From NCBI GenBank assembly GCA_963763135.1, contig CAVXNJ010000004.1, positions 868,001-932,000 on the forward strand: a DNA stretch of 64,000 bases, written 5' to 3'. The position numbers and the translations under genes are program-made. Below, piece by piece: positions 17,164-26,242 of the stretch. Each line of letters opens with the position of its first letter. Positions within the stretch are counted from its first letter, which is position 1. This DNA is from JANMZO01 sp963763135. GTDB taxonomy: Bacteria > Actinomycetota > Acidimicrobiia > Acidimicrobiales > JANYDT01. The notes under the pieces were generated by a model that saw nothing but the letters and a program-made list of their open reading frames with translations, did no database searches and was not told the DNA's origin.

Positions 17164-18252
17164 GTGCTGACAGTAATTGCGAAAATCGGTACGTCGTCGT
17201 TGACCGATGAGACCGGGCGTATCTCGCGGCCGTCGATCGACCGCACAGTGGCCCAGATAGCCAAGCTCCGCTCGGAGGGTCATCGAGTGGTGTTGGTGAC
17301 ATCGGCCGCTGTCGCAGCTGGTGTGCAGGCGCTGGGGCTCGGCTCGCGACGGCCGACCGATGTACTCACCCTTCAAGCCCTGTCGGCGGTGGGCCAAAGT
17401 CGGCTCATGCGCGAATGGGACGAATCGTTCGCGTCGCTGTCGCTCATCAGCGGCCAGGTTCTGCTGACGCCAACGGACTTCTTCGACCGTCGTCAGTATC
17501 TCCACGCCCGGGCGACGATCAATCGACTGCTCGACCTCGGTGTCATTCCTGTCATCAACGAAAACGACACGATCGCCAGCGACGAGATCCGCTTTGGTGA
17601 CAACGACCGGATCGCCGCCCTCGTCGCCCACCTCGTCGGTGCCGACGTTCTGGTGTTGCTCACCGACACGTCGGGCCTCTACACCGCCAACCCCACGACC
17701 GACCCGACCGCGACGCTCATCGAGCATGTCGAAGACGTGACGCCGGAACTCGAAGCGATGGCGGGATCCGCCGGCTCGGCCCGGGGTTCGGGTGGCATGC
17801 GGTCGAAACTACGCGCGGCGAAAATCGCGTCGTGGTCGGGGGTGCGTGCGGTGATCGCCGGGTCGAAACGAGACGACGCACTGATCGGTGCGGTGGAGGG
17901 TCGTTCGGGGGTCGGTACCGTCGTGGCACCGCACGACCGTCGCTTGTCGGCGCGCAAGTTGTGGATCGCGTTCGCCGGTGACACCGAGGGCAAGGTGGTC
18001 GTCGACCAGGGCGCGCAGACCGCGTTACTGGAGCGTGGCGTGTCGCTGCTGGCGGCCGGTGCTACGTCGATCGAAGGCGAATTCGACGAAGGGGCCCTGG
18101 TTGAGCTGTGCGGACCCGCTGGCACCACGTTTGCCCGGGGAATGGCCCGGCTCGACGCCGACACGATGCGCTCTGTCCTCGGAACCCGAAGCGGTCCCGA
18201 TGGTGTGCCGCAGATTCTCGTGCACCGCGACGATCTGGTACTTCTGCCCTGA
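17164..18252 (+). CDS. proB: Glutamate 5-kinase
   Basis: First enzyme of proline synthesis, phosphorylating glutamate; 362 residues. The amino-acid kinase domain starts VIAKIGTSSLT and contains VTSAAVAAG, VIPVINENDTI and the FGDNDRIAALVA substrate segment. A C-terminal PUA domain (from about residue 275) is present. The start is GTG 17164, immediately before the conserved N-terminus. In most relatives proA follows proB directly. Here proA is about 16 kb away (34403) with the stress cassette and the liv operon between, and the downstream neighbour is convergent. Confidence 0.96.
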   Translation: MLTVIAKIGTSSLTDETGRISRPSIDRTVAQIAKLRSEGHRVVLVTSAAVAAGVQALGLGSRRPTDVLTLQALSAVGQSRLMREWDESFASLSLISGQVLLTPTDFFDRRQYLHARATINRLLDLGVIPVINENDTIASDEIRFGDNDRIAALVAHLVGADVLVLLTDTSGLYTANPTTDPTATLIEHVEDVTPELEAMAGSAGSARGSGGMRSKLRAAKIASWSGVRAVIAGSKRDDALIGAVEGRSGVGTVVAPHDRRLSARKLWIAFAGDTEGKVVVDQGAQTALLERGVSLLAAGATSIEGEFDEGALVELCGPAGTTFARGMARLDADTMRSVLGTRSGPDGVPQILVHRDDLVLLP

Positions 18253-18297
18253 GCACACCAAGCAAGCGCGCCAACCAAGCGCGACCGGCAGGTCCGA

Positions 18298-18609
18298 TCA
18301 GTTTCGGTCGACGCTGATTTCGATCTTCGGCGGAAGCATCGGTGCGATCCGTGGCACGTAGCGGATCGTCGTGCGAAAGCCCGCATTGAGATCGATCGAG
18401 CGGGCCAACTTGTTGGCCCCGAAGGGCCAACGAATCGGTTCGTAGCTGATGCGCAAACCGTGGCGACCCGGGGCCAGTTCAAAGGTCTGGGGCTTGTCCC
18501 ATCCGAGGAAGATCGGGCTGTCGTCGAGTTCGGCACTGATGGGCGAGCCACCAATGCCGAGCAGGCCGACACATTCGAGGACAAGCGTTGCGGTGGGTGC
18601 GTCAGGCAT
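18298..18609 (-). CDS. Small beta-rich protein of unknown function
   Basis: 103 residues, no signal peptide or membrane helix. The sequence alternates short hydrophobic stretches with Pro/Gly turns (for example ECVGLLGIGGSPISAELDD and RTTIRYVPRIAP), suggesting an all-beta fold. I do not recognise a family. It starts about 70 bases after pspA on the same strand and is the last gene of the minus-strand cassette that ends here. Coding use looks normal for the genome. Its only functional clue is that position. Confidence 0.6.
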   Translation of the reverse strand: MPDAPTATLVLECVGLLGIGGSPISAELDDSPIFLGWDKPQTFELAPGRHGLRISYEPIRWPFGANKLARSIDLNAGFRTTIRYVPRIAPMLPPKIEISVDRN

Positions 18610-18676
18610 GGCGTTGGGTTCGGATCAGGTTCGGTTGGGGATACGGATCAGATGTGAATCGGGTCGGCGCTGCGGC

Positions 18677-19459
18677 TCACGCCGTGGCGGTCCCGGTTTC
18701 GGGAGCGACCACCGGTGCGGCGGCTGCGGCGGGTGTATCGCCCAGGCCGAGTTGCGTCTTGATCTGGCTGAGGCGGGCCTGCGCTTCGGTGTTGAGGCTG
18801 GCCTGCTCGACTTCGAGCATGCGTGACTCGACGGTCGTCGACTGCAGTTCAGCCGAACCCATGGCCTTGGCGTAACGCTCTTCGATCTTGTTGCGAACCT
18901 CGTCGAGGGTCGGCACGTCGTCGCCGACGGTTTCGGTGAGCTGACCCATCGTCTTGTTCAGCTGTTCCTGCATCTTGGCCTGATCGAGCTGGCTGAGGAG
19001 CTTCTGCTTGTCGGCGATGCGCTTCTGCAGCTGGGTCGAGCTTTGAGCGACGGCCGCTTTGGCCTGATCGGACGCTCGGGCCGCCTGCAGTGAGAGCTGC
19101 TTGAGACCCTCGACTTCGCTTTCTACCGCGATCAGACGGTTCGCGAATGTCTCGGCCGTACGGGTGTATTCGGTGGCCTTGACCGGGTCGCCCTTCTTCG
19201 CCGCTTCGTCGGCCATGATCACCGCTTGACGGGCCGAATTGTTGAGCTTCTCCAGCTCTTCCATCTTCCGAGACATCTGCATTTCTGCTTGTTTCTGGTT
19301 GGCGATGACGCTGGAGGCCTGCTCCTTCAAGCGGCGGTGGCTCTCCTGGCCTTCCATGATGGCCTGCTCCAACTGAACCTTGGGGTCAGCGGCGGCATTG
19401 AACTTTCCGGTGAGCGCTGCTGTGACGTAGGCCCATGCACGACGAACGAGTTTGATCAT
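18677..19459 (-). CDS. pspA: PspA/IM30 family membrane-stress protein
   Basis: A peripheral inner-membrane protein of the ESCRT-III-like PspA/Vipp1 family, 260 residues. The N-terminus (VRRAWAYVTAALTGKFN) is an amphipathic helix type. It is followed by almost continuous coiled coil with family-typical PKVQLEQAIMEGQESHRRLKEQ. The last 25 residues are an Ala/Pro-rich linker ending in GTATA. Known family members protect a leaky membrane. It lies between a membrane coiled-coil gene (about 90 bases upstream) and the small 18298-18609 gene, within the TerB/AAA-VWA cassette. No PspF- or RsgI-type regulator is adjacent. Confidence 0.9.
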   Translation of the reverse strand: MIKLVRRAWAYVTAALTGKFNAAADPKVQLEQAIMEGQESHRRLKEQASSVIANQKQAEMQMSRKMEELEKLNNSARQAVIMADEAAKKGDPVKATEYTRTAETFANRLIAVESEVEGLKQLSLQAARASDQAKAAVAQSSTQLQKRIADKQKLLSQLDQAKMQEQLNKTMGQLTETVGDDVPTLDEVRNKIEERYAKAMGSAELQSTTVESRMLEVEQASLNTEAQARLSQIKTQLGLGDTPAAAAAPVVAPETGTATA

Positions 19460-19552
19460 GGAGCGAAGCGTAGCAACCCCGCTATCGGTTGTGGTCGAGG
19501 CTCAGCTCGTGCTTCCCTGATGTTCCCTAAGGGGAATCATGCGCCGCCGGAC

Positions 19553-20344
19553 CTATGCCGTTGCAGTGCCCTTTTCGATCGCAGTGGTTTCTTCCATACC
19601 GCGTCGGAGTGCTTCCATCTCGGTGACGACCGCGTCGACGTCGCTGCGGAGATCGTCGAACGCGTCTTCGGATCCGGCGATCGAAAGCTCGGTGCCGCGG
19701 GCCACGAGCTCATCGAGTTTCGCGTCGAGTTCCCGAAGTCGGTCGATCGTTGACAGGCCCTTACCGGCAAGCCGTTCGGCGCTGTCGAGTTGCGATCGCA
19801 AACTGTCGCGGGTCGCCTGCAACGTGGCAGCGCGGCTCGGATCGGAATTTCGCTGGATCGCGTTCTCGGCCGTTTTCAGTTCGGCCCGCACCTGACCGAT
19901 CTGGAGATCGTCGATGGAGTTCGCGAGGCGGTGACCCCGTTGGGCGATCGTCCACACTTCATCGACACCCTCGTCGACGCGGCTCGCGATCGTTCGCAAC
20001 CGTTCCTTCAGCGGGCCGTTCGTCGTGCTCTGGACGAGCCGGTCGAATCGGAGTTTCGCAGCGAGCGCAGATTGCACGTGCTGGCGCCACGGCTCGGCTA
20101 CGGCGAACGGATCGATCCGGGTCGCTTGGGCCGAGGCCATTGCCGAGGCGGGCTTGCGAAGCTTGAACAGCGTCGAAACCACCCAGGCACCGGCACCCAC
20201 GGCCAACCCGACGGGTCCGGTCGCGGCGACGGCGATACCGCCGACCGCTCCTGCGACGAGCAGCGACGTCGGTGACATGATCGCCTCAGCCAAACGACGC
20301 GGCCCAACCTGGGCGATGACTTTTCCGGTTGCTTCCGATGCCAT
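19553..20344 (-). CDS. Membrane-anchored coiled-coil protein
   Basis: 263 residues. Two close hydrophobic segments (about 25-60, Ala/Gly/Val-rich) form a likely hairpin in the membrane. The rest is a long helical, charged region with repeated heptads (about 95-250). It ends GTATA, the same last five residues as the neighbouring PspA protein. I do not recognise a family. Its place between the VWA lipoprotein and pspA, 65 bases and about 90 bases away, suggests a membrane platform for PspA or for the AAA+ ATPase; that is inference. Confidence 0.75.
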   Translation of the reverse strand: MASEATGKVIAQVGPRRLAEAIMSPTSLLVAGAVGGIAVAATGPVGLAVGAGAWVVSTLFKLRKPASAMASAQATRIDPFAVAEPWRQHVQSALAAKLRFDRLVQSTTNGPLKERLRTIASRVDEGVDEVWTIAQRGHRLANSIDDLQIGQVRAELKTAENAIQRNSDPSRAATLQATRDSLRSQLDSAERLAGKGLSTIDRLRELDAKLDELVARGTELSIAGSEDAFDDLRSDVDAVVTEMEALRRGMEETTAIEKGTATA

Positions 20345-20409
20345 GGTGCTTTGAACGCTAGCGCGGTCCGGGATTCAGTCTCTTCTTCCGGCGGACCCCT
20401 ACCCTGGGG

Positions 20410-22257
20410 TCAGAAGTTGCTGACGACGTTGACGAAGACCTTCTCGATGCTGTTCGGGTCGGTCGCGTCGTAAGCGATGCCGGTGGTCGATTCAGCGATC
20501 TTTTTCAGCGTGGACAGGTCGGCGCCTTCACCGTAGGCGATCGGGAAGATCCGGACTTCAGCCTGAAGCTTGCCCTCACTGCCGGCGCGCCCGGCCCGCA
20601 ACAGTGTGTCGAGTTGGTTCTGGTCGTCGTCGGGTTTGTCGTCTTCGTTCTTCCCATCGGTGAGGAACACGATGGCGTTGATCCGACTGTTGTCGATGGA
20701 TGCCTTCATGTCATCGAGGCTCTTCTGTGCCGTCGTGTACAGGGGTGTCGCGTTGGTCGGAATAAGACCATCGATGGCCAGACGAATCGCTTCACGGTTG
20801 GCGGCCACCGGGCCGATCGGCACGATGTCCTGGTAGTCGCCGAAGCCGTCGGGTGTGATGCCCGTCGAGAAGATACGTACACCTACCAAGTCGTCGGACT
20901 TGAAATTATCAAGTGAACTTATGGCTGCGCGTTTGGCCAGGTCGAGTTTCGTCTCGATGCCGGACCCGGCCTGCTCACCCATGGAGCCCGAGACGTCGAT
21001 CACGATCATGACGCGAGCGCCCTTACGCTGTTCGGCCCAGAGATCGAGCAGCTTCACAAGAACCTTCGGCTCCGGGACCCCGAGTGCGTTCTTCGGTTCG
21101 TTGGGGTTCACACCGTTGGCGGTGATGATGGGCGCGCCCACGGCCACGGCCGGGTTACCCGGACGGAAGCCGAACGTGAGCACCTTTTGCTGGTTCGCGG
21201 GAAGCTGAACGAAGTTTTCGAAGGCCTTGGCGGCCGCCTTTTCGTCGGCATCGACCCATGGAGCGTCGAGGATGAAGAACGGGTTGTCGGAGAACAGCGT
21301 TCCTTCCTTCGGGTAGATGGCGACGAGCGGAACCCGAGGTTTTCGGGGTGTCTCGCCTGGATCGAGCACGCCGTCGGGGTTCCCGGAGTTGTAGTCGATC
21401 AGGGACTTCTCTTCGACAGCGACGGCCGACGCGTAACCGAGCGACGTGCCGCGCTCATCAGCGCGGAACCAGTTGTTGAGAAACGTCATCGTGATATCGC
21501 CGTAGTGCACGACCGATGACTCGATGCTCGTCGAGAACTGCTTTACGTCGTCGCGCTTGAGATCCTCGAGGTTGAGGCCCGAGGACTTGCCGGTAGCGGC
21601 GTAGTACTGAGCGATCGTTGCCGAGAGGCCCGACGTCGAGAAGTTCGGATTGGTCTTGCCAAGTTTGAACGTGCCCCATTCGGGGTGTCCCTTGGAAGCC
21701 CAACCGCTTGGATCCTTGGCCAACGCGAGAAGGTCGGCGTAACCGACAGGCTTGGCCGGGTAGCCGAGAGCGTCGGCCATGGGCTTCAGCATGGCAATGA
21801 CCAGCGGCGTGAGCATGAACGGCGTGGCCTTGGCCGGAACGATCGTCTTGTTGCCCGCCTCAGTGAGACGCTGGTTCACGATCGCGCCCCACGACGATGC
21901 GGCGGGTGACCAGATCACCGGTTGCGGCCCGTCGTTCGGGTCGGTCCATCCGTCGACGAGGAGCTGGGCGGCACCGCCGGAAGCCTTGCTCTTCACGCGG
22001 ACAAAAGACCGGTGCTCCTTCCCGTCGGCGCCGGTGTACGTCGACAGCTTCTTGTCGTCGTTGAACGTCGCAGCCAACTCGTTGAGCAGCGTGATCTTCT
22101 CGCTCGATACGGCCATGTCGACGACCGTACGGTTGGACGGGGCCGAATCGCCCCCGTCGTTTCCGGCCGCGGTGTCCTGCGGTATGGAAAATTTGCAGCC
22201 GCTGAGCCCAAGCCCCAATGCCAACATCACGCCGGCCACCGTCTTGTATGTGCGCAT
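20410..22257 (-). CDS. Lipoprotein with solute-binding-like and VWA domains
   Basis: 615 residues. The signal peptide ends in a lipobox (LGLSGC, Cys about 21). Residues about 45-400 resemble a periplasmic-type extracellular solute-binding protein (segments such as PVIWSPAASSWG). Residues about 415-610 form a von Willebrand A domain with an intact MIDAS: DVSGSMG, a later Thr in TNATPLY, and LTDGKN. It probably binds a ligand or metal outside the membrane. Its ATG overlaps the stop of the preceding gene (TGATG), so the two are translationally coupled. It belongs to the TerB/AAA-VWA-PspA cassette. Confidence 0.85.
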   Translation of the reverse strand: MRTYKTVAGVMLALGLGLSGCKFSIPQDTAAGNDGGDSAPSNRTVVDMAVSSEKITLLNELAATFNDDKKLSTYTGADGKEHRSFVRVKSKASGGAAQLLVDGWTDPNDGPQPVIWSPAASSWGAIVNQRLTEAGNKTIVPAKATPFMLTPLVIAMLKPMADALGYPAKPVGYADLLALAKDPSGWASKGHPEWGTFKLGKTNPNFSTSGLSATIAQYYAATGKSSGLNLEDLKRDDVKQFSTSIESSVVHYGDITMTFLNNWFRADERGTSLGYASAVAVEEKSLIDYNSGNPDGVLDPGETPRKPRVPLVAIYPKEGTLFSDNPFFILDAPWVDADEKAAAKAFENFVQLPANQQKVLTFGFRPGNPAVAVGAPIITANGVNPNEPKNALGVPEPKVLVKLLDLWAEQRKGARVMIVIDVSGSMGEQAGSGIETKLDLAKRAAISSLDNFKSDDLVGVRIFSTGITPDGFGDYQDIVPIGPVAANREAIRLAIDGLIPTNATPLYTTAQKSLDDMKASIDNSRINAIVFLTDGKNEDDKPDDDQNQLDTLLRAGRAGSEGKLQAEVRIFPIAYGEGADLSTLKKIAESTTGIAYDATDPNSIEKVFVNVVSNF

Positions 22258-23111
22258 CAGTTCCCCAAAATCTCGTAGGTCTTGTTCAAGTACGTATCAG
22301 CGGGAGCGTTGGCTGGAGTTCCCAACGGATCCCATCCATTAGTTGTGAACCCTCCTGAGAGCGATTCCTTGAGCGCCGAAAGACCGGAATCGGTGAAGGT
22401 TCCGACACCCATAGTGACCGTGCCCGCAGGGATCACGGGTGTCTGCAGGGCCTGGGCCGGATCGGCGTTCACGAACTCCGCTTTGGTCATGACGGCTGCG
22501 TCGAGAATCGAAGCGGAAAGCAGGTTTCTGAACATGGCGTTGGAATCCTGTTCCTGCAGCGCTGCCTTGATCGCGGCAATCGCATCAGCCGTCTTGGTCT
22601 CGGTATCGTCGATCGGTTCCTGCACCGAGGCGGCCTTCAGGGCGAGGGCGGAAGCCAACAGTCCACTCGACGACGACGAAAGACTCGGCAGCGAAAGCCG
22701 TCTTTCCAACGCCAACAGGCAGTTCAGTTTTCCTTCGCAGTTCTTGTCGGTGCCGGCCTTTTGCACCGCAACAACCGCGCTCGCAGCGAGGTTCGTCGTG
22801 CCGTTGAACGCGACCACCTTGTTCCATCGCCGCAACCAGTAGTCGGGTGCCACGATCGCATTGGTGTCGAGCGCGTCGCGTGTACGGGCGGCGACGATTG
22901 CATCCTCGATGGCGGCTGGTGTCATTTCAACCACGCTTTGCACGTTCGTGGCGTTGCAGGCCGCTACGGCTTCAGGGACGCACCAGATCGTTTTGACTTC
23001 GGAGGCGCTGGTACCCGGCGTTTTCGTGGAGGAGTCGTTTCGGGCCTGCCAGACGATGAAGCCTACGGCGACCATCACGACGGCGGCGATAGCAGCAAGG
23101 AGACGTCGCAT
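22257..23111 (-). CDS. Membrane-anchored extracytoplasmic protein, solute-binding-like
   Basis: 284 residues. An N-terminal membrane anchor (about 4-20, AAIAAVVMVAVGFIVW) precedes an extracytoplasmic region with four Cys (WCVPEAVAAC early, and KNCEGKLNC in the middle) that could form disulfides. The overall style resembles the solute-binding half of the next gene, to which it is coupled by TGATG, but I cannot name a family. It starts about 80 bases after the AAA+ gene. It is probably an extracytoplasmic partner of the VWA lipoprotein. Confidence 0.75.
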   Translation of the reverse strand: MRRLLAAIAAVVMVAVGFIVWQARNDSSTKTPGTSASEVKTIWCVPEAVAACNATNVQSVVEMTPAAIEDAIVAARTRDALDTNAIVAPDYWLRRWNKVVAFNGTTNLAASAVVAVQKAGTDKNCEGKLNCLLALERRLSLPSLSSSSSGLLASALALKAASVQEPIDDTETKTADAIAAIKAALQEQDSNAMFRNLLSASILDAAVMTKAEFVNADPAQALQTPVIPAGTVTMGVGTFTDSGLSALKESLSGGFTTNGWDPLGTPANAPADTYLNKTYEILGN

Positions 23112-23190
23112 CAGAAACCGACACTACTTAGGTACGAGGGGGAATCGTAACCACCTCGGCCCGATGGATCCGTCGGCTGGTTGATTCGCT

Positions 23191-25008
23191 TCACGGTTGC
23201 GGGGGAGTCGTCGACGTATCGGTCACGACCGGTGTGGTGGTCACGGTCGTGACCGTGGTCGTCACCGTGGTGGTCTCACCGTTCGGCCCGGGGATGTCGC
23301 TGGCCTCGATTGTCAGCAGCTGAGCGTTCGTTGGAGGTTCGTCGCCGGCGGTCGGTGGTGGTGCGGCGGTCTTGTCGGCCGAGTTTTCGGTCGCCTTGTC
23401 GGAGTCGACGGGTGCCGATCCGGGACCGGCATCGTTGCTGGGGGCAACGGGTGCGCCCGCCCCGCTCGGCTCAGTGTTCGTCGCGTCCGCCGTGCTCAGT
23501 TCAGCGTTTGTTGAAGGGGCAACGTGGCCGGACGTACCCTTGCCGGCGCTCGCGTCGGCCGCAGCCTGGGCGTCGGTCTTCGGTGAGGCGTCGGCCTTGG
23601 AGGGCCGGGGTCGGTTGCCGACGAGACGGGTCGCCTGATTTCCCACGACCTGCTCGAAGAGGTTTCGGGCGACACGTCCGTTTCCGAAGCCCTTCCCACG
23701 GTCCTGGGCCTCGAAGTACGCGCGCAACTTCTCGAGCGCCTCGGGGGTCGGCTCGTAGCTGTTCTTCTTGCAGATTCCGGCGAAGATCGCCATCAGCTCA
23801 TCGGTTGAGTAGTCGGCGAAGCGGATTGTTTTCGGAAAGCGGGACCGCAGACCGGGATTGGAATCTATGAACTCCGACATCTCGTCGGGATACCCCGCCG
23901 CGATCACCACGGTGGTCTCGCGCCGATCCTCGATCAGCTTGACGAGCGTGTCGATCGCCTCCTGACCGAAGTCTCGTTCGCCGCCGCGGGCCAGCGCATA
24001 GGCCTCGTCGATCAGCAGTACGCCTTGGTTGGCCCGGTCGAACACTTCCGTGACCTTGAGCGCGGTCTGGCCGACGAATCCCGCCACCATGCCGGCGCGG
24101 TCGGTCTCGACGAGATGGCCCTTCTCCACGACACCGAGGGTGCGGTAGATCTTGGCCAACAGGCGGGCGACCGTGGTCTTGCCGGTTCCCGGGTTTCCGG
24201 TGAAGACGAGGTGCCGGCTGGCGTCGACCACTGGAAGCCCGCGTTCCTTGCGGAGCTTCTGGACCTGGAGGAGGTTGGTGACGAGGCGGACCTCGGCCTT
24301 GACCTCGTGCAATCCGACGAGCTGTTCGAGCTCATCGAGAAGGTCATCGAGCGGCTCGGGTGGCGGGAGTTCTTCAACCGGGGGAGTTGCGGGGGCGTTG
24401 GCTCCGCCGGTGGTCGATGCGGTCGGACCGCCCCCTCCCGGCGCCACCGGGGTGTTGGGCTTGGCCGAGCGGTTCGAAGGAATCGGGCTCCGAGGGCTAC
24501 CCGGACGGACAACGCCGGCCGCCTCTATGTGGCCGACGAGCAGCGAGCGAAACGAATCGAGAGCCCGCAATTCGGTCTCGGTCGGTTTGGAGTCGAGGGC
24601 GACGACGACCTGCGCGATTGCCATGGCCTCGCGGTAGTACGTCCATGAGTGCGTCGTGCCATCTCGAACATCGGCCTTCACCAGGAGATCGAACAGCGAG
24701 GACGGCTGGTCGAGCCAGACCCGCTTTCCGACGACGAAACCCGCCGAGCGAATCTCGTTTGGCGTTGCGAAACCCAGTTGGGTCGGAAAGCGCGGGCCGA
24801 AGGTCACGAGCGTGGCCCAGAGTTCATCGTCGGTATGGCGTCCGTCGGCATCGGTGATCGCAAGCACCAGGTTGAAGGCCTCCAGCGCGCAGTCTTCCCG
24901 ACCTCCGTCTTTCAACTCGTGCCCCGCCTGCCTGGCAAGTGCCGCGTACGGTTCGGCCAGCCCGCTCACGAAATCTTCGACGGGTTCGTTGAGGTAGTCG
25001 TTGGTCAC
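23191..25008 (-). CDS. TerB-like/AAA+ ATPase (CbbX/SpoVK type)
   Basis: About 605 residues from GTG 25008; a GTG at 25062 would add 18. Residues about 10-165 are helical with a TerB-like acidic motif (ITDADGRHTDDEL). After a Pro/Thr-rich linker comes a CbbX/SpoVK-type AAA+ domain (about 235-490) with Walker A GNPGTGKTT, pore-region FVGQTALKV, Walker B GVLLIDEAYAL and sensor/Arg segment SRFPKTI. The last 130 residues are low complexity (Ala, Ser, then Thr/Val). Such ATPases remodel partner complexes. It heads the six-gene minus-strand cassette and is divergent from livF. Confidence 0.85.
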   Translation of the reverse strand: MTNDYLNEPVEDFVSGLAEPYAALARQAGHELKDGGREDCALEAFNLVLAITDADGRHTDDELWATLVTFGPRFPTQLGFATPNEIRSAGFVVGKRVWLDQPSSLFDLLVKADVRDGTTHSWTYYREAMAIAQVVVALDSKPTETELRALDSFRSLLVGHIEAAGVVRPGSPRSPIPSNRSAKPNTPVAPGGGGPTASTTGGANAPATPPVEELPPPEPLDDLLDELEQLVGLHEVKAEVRLVTNLLQVQKLRKERGLPVVDASRHLVFTGNPGTGKTTVARLLAKIYRTLGVVEKGHLVETDRAGMVAGFVGQTALKVTEVFDRANQGVLLIDEAYALARGGERDFGQEAIDTLVKLIEDRRETTVVIAAGYPDEMSEFIDSNPGLRSRFPKTIRFADYSTDELMAIFAGICKKNSYEPTPEALEKLRAYFEAQDRGKGFGNGRVARNLFEQVVGNQATRLVGNRPRPSKADASPKTDAQAAADASAGKGTSGHVAPSTNAELSTADATNTEPSGAGAPVAPSNDAGPGSAPVDSDKATENSADKTAAPPPTAGDEPPTNAQLLTIEASDIPGPNGETTTVTTTVTTVTTTPVVTDTSTTPPQP

Positions 25009-25341
25009 CGGACGGCTCCGTGGTGGCCGCCCGACGATGCGATGTGCGCGAACGGGCGGCACAGAGTGTCTGGAAAAGTCGGAGAACGCACGCTCGCCAT
25101 CGTTTCATGTCTGAGCGACGCTGTGGGGCTATGTGCCGCCTCGCCCGGTACGGCTCTGCGCCTGACGTTCGCTTTCAGTCCCAGGCTGCGGGCACGTGCG
25201 AACGCTCGCATGCTCGGTGAGCGGATGATTCCAATTTCAACGAATGAGCATTGCCGTTTCGGCGGGCCCAGGGTCCTTCGCCTGTAACAGCGCTACCGGT
25301 TTTGCATGGCGCCCGATTGGGTATGCAACACTGTCCATCCT
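25009..25341. other. Divergent intergenic region between the AAA+ gene and livF
   Basis: This stretch of about 330 bases must hold promoters for both the minus-strand cassette and the liv operon. I see no convincing gene or palindrome. Part of it (to 25062) may be coding if the upstream GTG of the AAA+ gene is used, and from 25306 if livF starts at its ATG. Confidence 0.4.
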
Positions 25342-26184
25342 GTGACATCGGTCGCCTCCACACCATCCACTTCCCAATCTGCCCCCTCCGGTTCACCGAT
25401 TCTTTCGGTGAAAGACATCGAGGTCGTCTACGGCGGTGCCATTCAGGTACTCCGTGGCGTGTCGATGACGGTTCCGCAGGGCCAGGTCGTTGCCATCCTC
25501 GGGGCAAACGGCGCTGGGAAGACCACCACCCTCCGAGCAATCTCGGGTCTCTTGACGTACCAGAACGGTCGGATCACGGCCGGTTCGATTGCGTTCAACG
25601 GATCCGACACGACCGCGACCGACACCGCCACGCTGGTTCGCAGCGGTATGGCCCAGGTCATGGAAGGTCGACGCATCTTCAGTGAGTTGACCGTCGACGC
25701 CAACCTGAAAGTCGGGGCCTACACCCGCAAAGACAAAGCGGGAATCAAGGACACCTACGAAAAGGTGATGACGCTGTTTCCGCGGTTGCGGGAGCGGCAC
25801 AAGCAGGTGGCGGGTTACATGTCGGGTGGAGAGCAGCAGATGTTGGCGATCGCCCGTGGGCTGATGGCCGATCCGAAGCTCCTGATTCTCGATGAACCGT
25901 CGCTCGGTCTGGCGCCGCTCATCGTGGAGCAGATTCGCGACATTGTGCTGGAGATCAATCAGATGGGAACAAGCGTGCTGATCGTGGAGCAGAACGCGTC
26001 GATGGCCCTGTCGATGTCGCACTACGCCTACGTGATGGAGACCGGTCGGGTCGCCAAAGAGGGCCCGGGCAAGGAACTTCTGGCCGATCCCGACATCCAG
26101 GCGCTCTATCTGGGTGGCGAATCGGAGCACACGTCCTACCGTGATCTGAAGTCCTACCGGTCCAAACGGGAGTACCTGGCGTGA
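25342..26184 (+). CDS. livF: Branched-chain amino-acid-type ABC transporter ATPase LivF
   Basis: ATP-binding subunit of a HAAT-family importer, about 280 residues. Walker A GANGAGKTT, signature MSGGEQQM and Walker B LLILDEPSLGL are all present, and the LivF-typical MEGRRIFSELTVDANLKVGA follows. After a Ser/Thr-rich N-terminal tail the conserved part begins ILSVKDIEVVYGG. The start is either GTG 25342 or ATG 25306; neither has a clear ribosome site. It is the first gene of livF-livG-(synthetase-like)-livH-livM. The actual substrate (leucine-type amino acid, urea, or other amide) cannot be read from sequence. Confidence 0.92.
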   Translation: MTSVASTPSTSQSAPSGSPILSVKDIEVVYGGAIQVLRGVSMTVPQGQVVAILGANGAGKTTTLRAISGLLTYQNGRITAGSIAFNGSDTTATDTATLVRSGMAQVMEGRRIFSELTVDANLKVGAYTRKDKAGIKDTYEKVMTLFPRLRERHKQVAGYMSGGEQQMLAIARGLMADPKLLILDEPSLGLAPLIVEQIRDIVLEINQMGTSVLIVEQNASMALSMSHYAYVMETGRVAKEGPGKELLADPDIQALYLGGESEHTSYRDLKSYRSKREYLA

Positions 26185-26242
26185 GCGACATTGGAAGTAA
26201 CGCAGCCACCTGCGGGCAGAGCACGAAACGGGAGTACCTGGC
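26164..26242. repeat. Imperfect direct duplication at the livF/livG junction
   Basis: AAACGGGAGTACCTGGC occurs at 26164-26180 (end of livF) and again at 26226-26242 (directly before the livG ATG), offset 62. The following 25 or so bases are also similar (GTGAGCGACATTGG against ATGACCGTGATGGG). The second copy supplies the livG start context. Confidence 0.85.
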
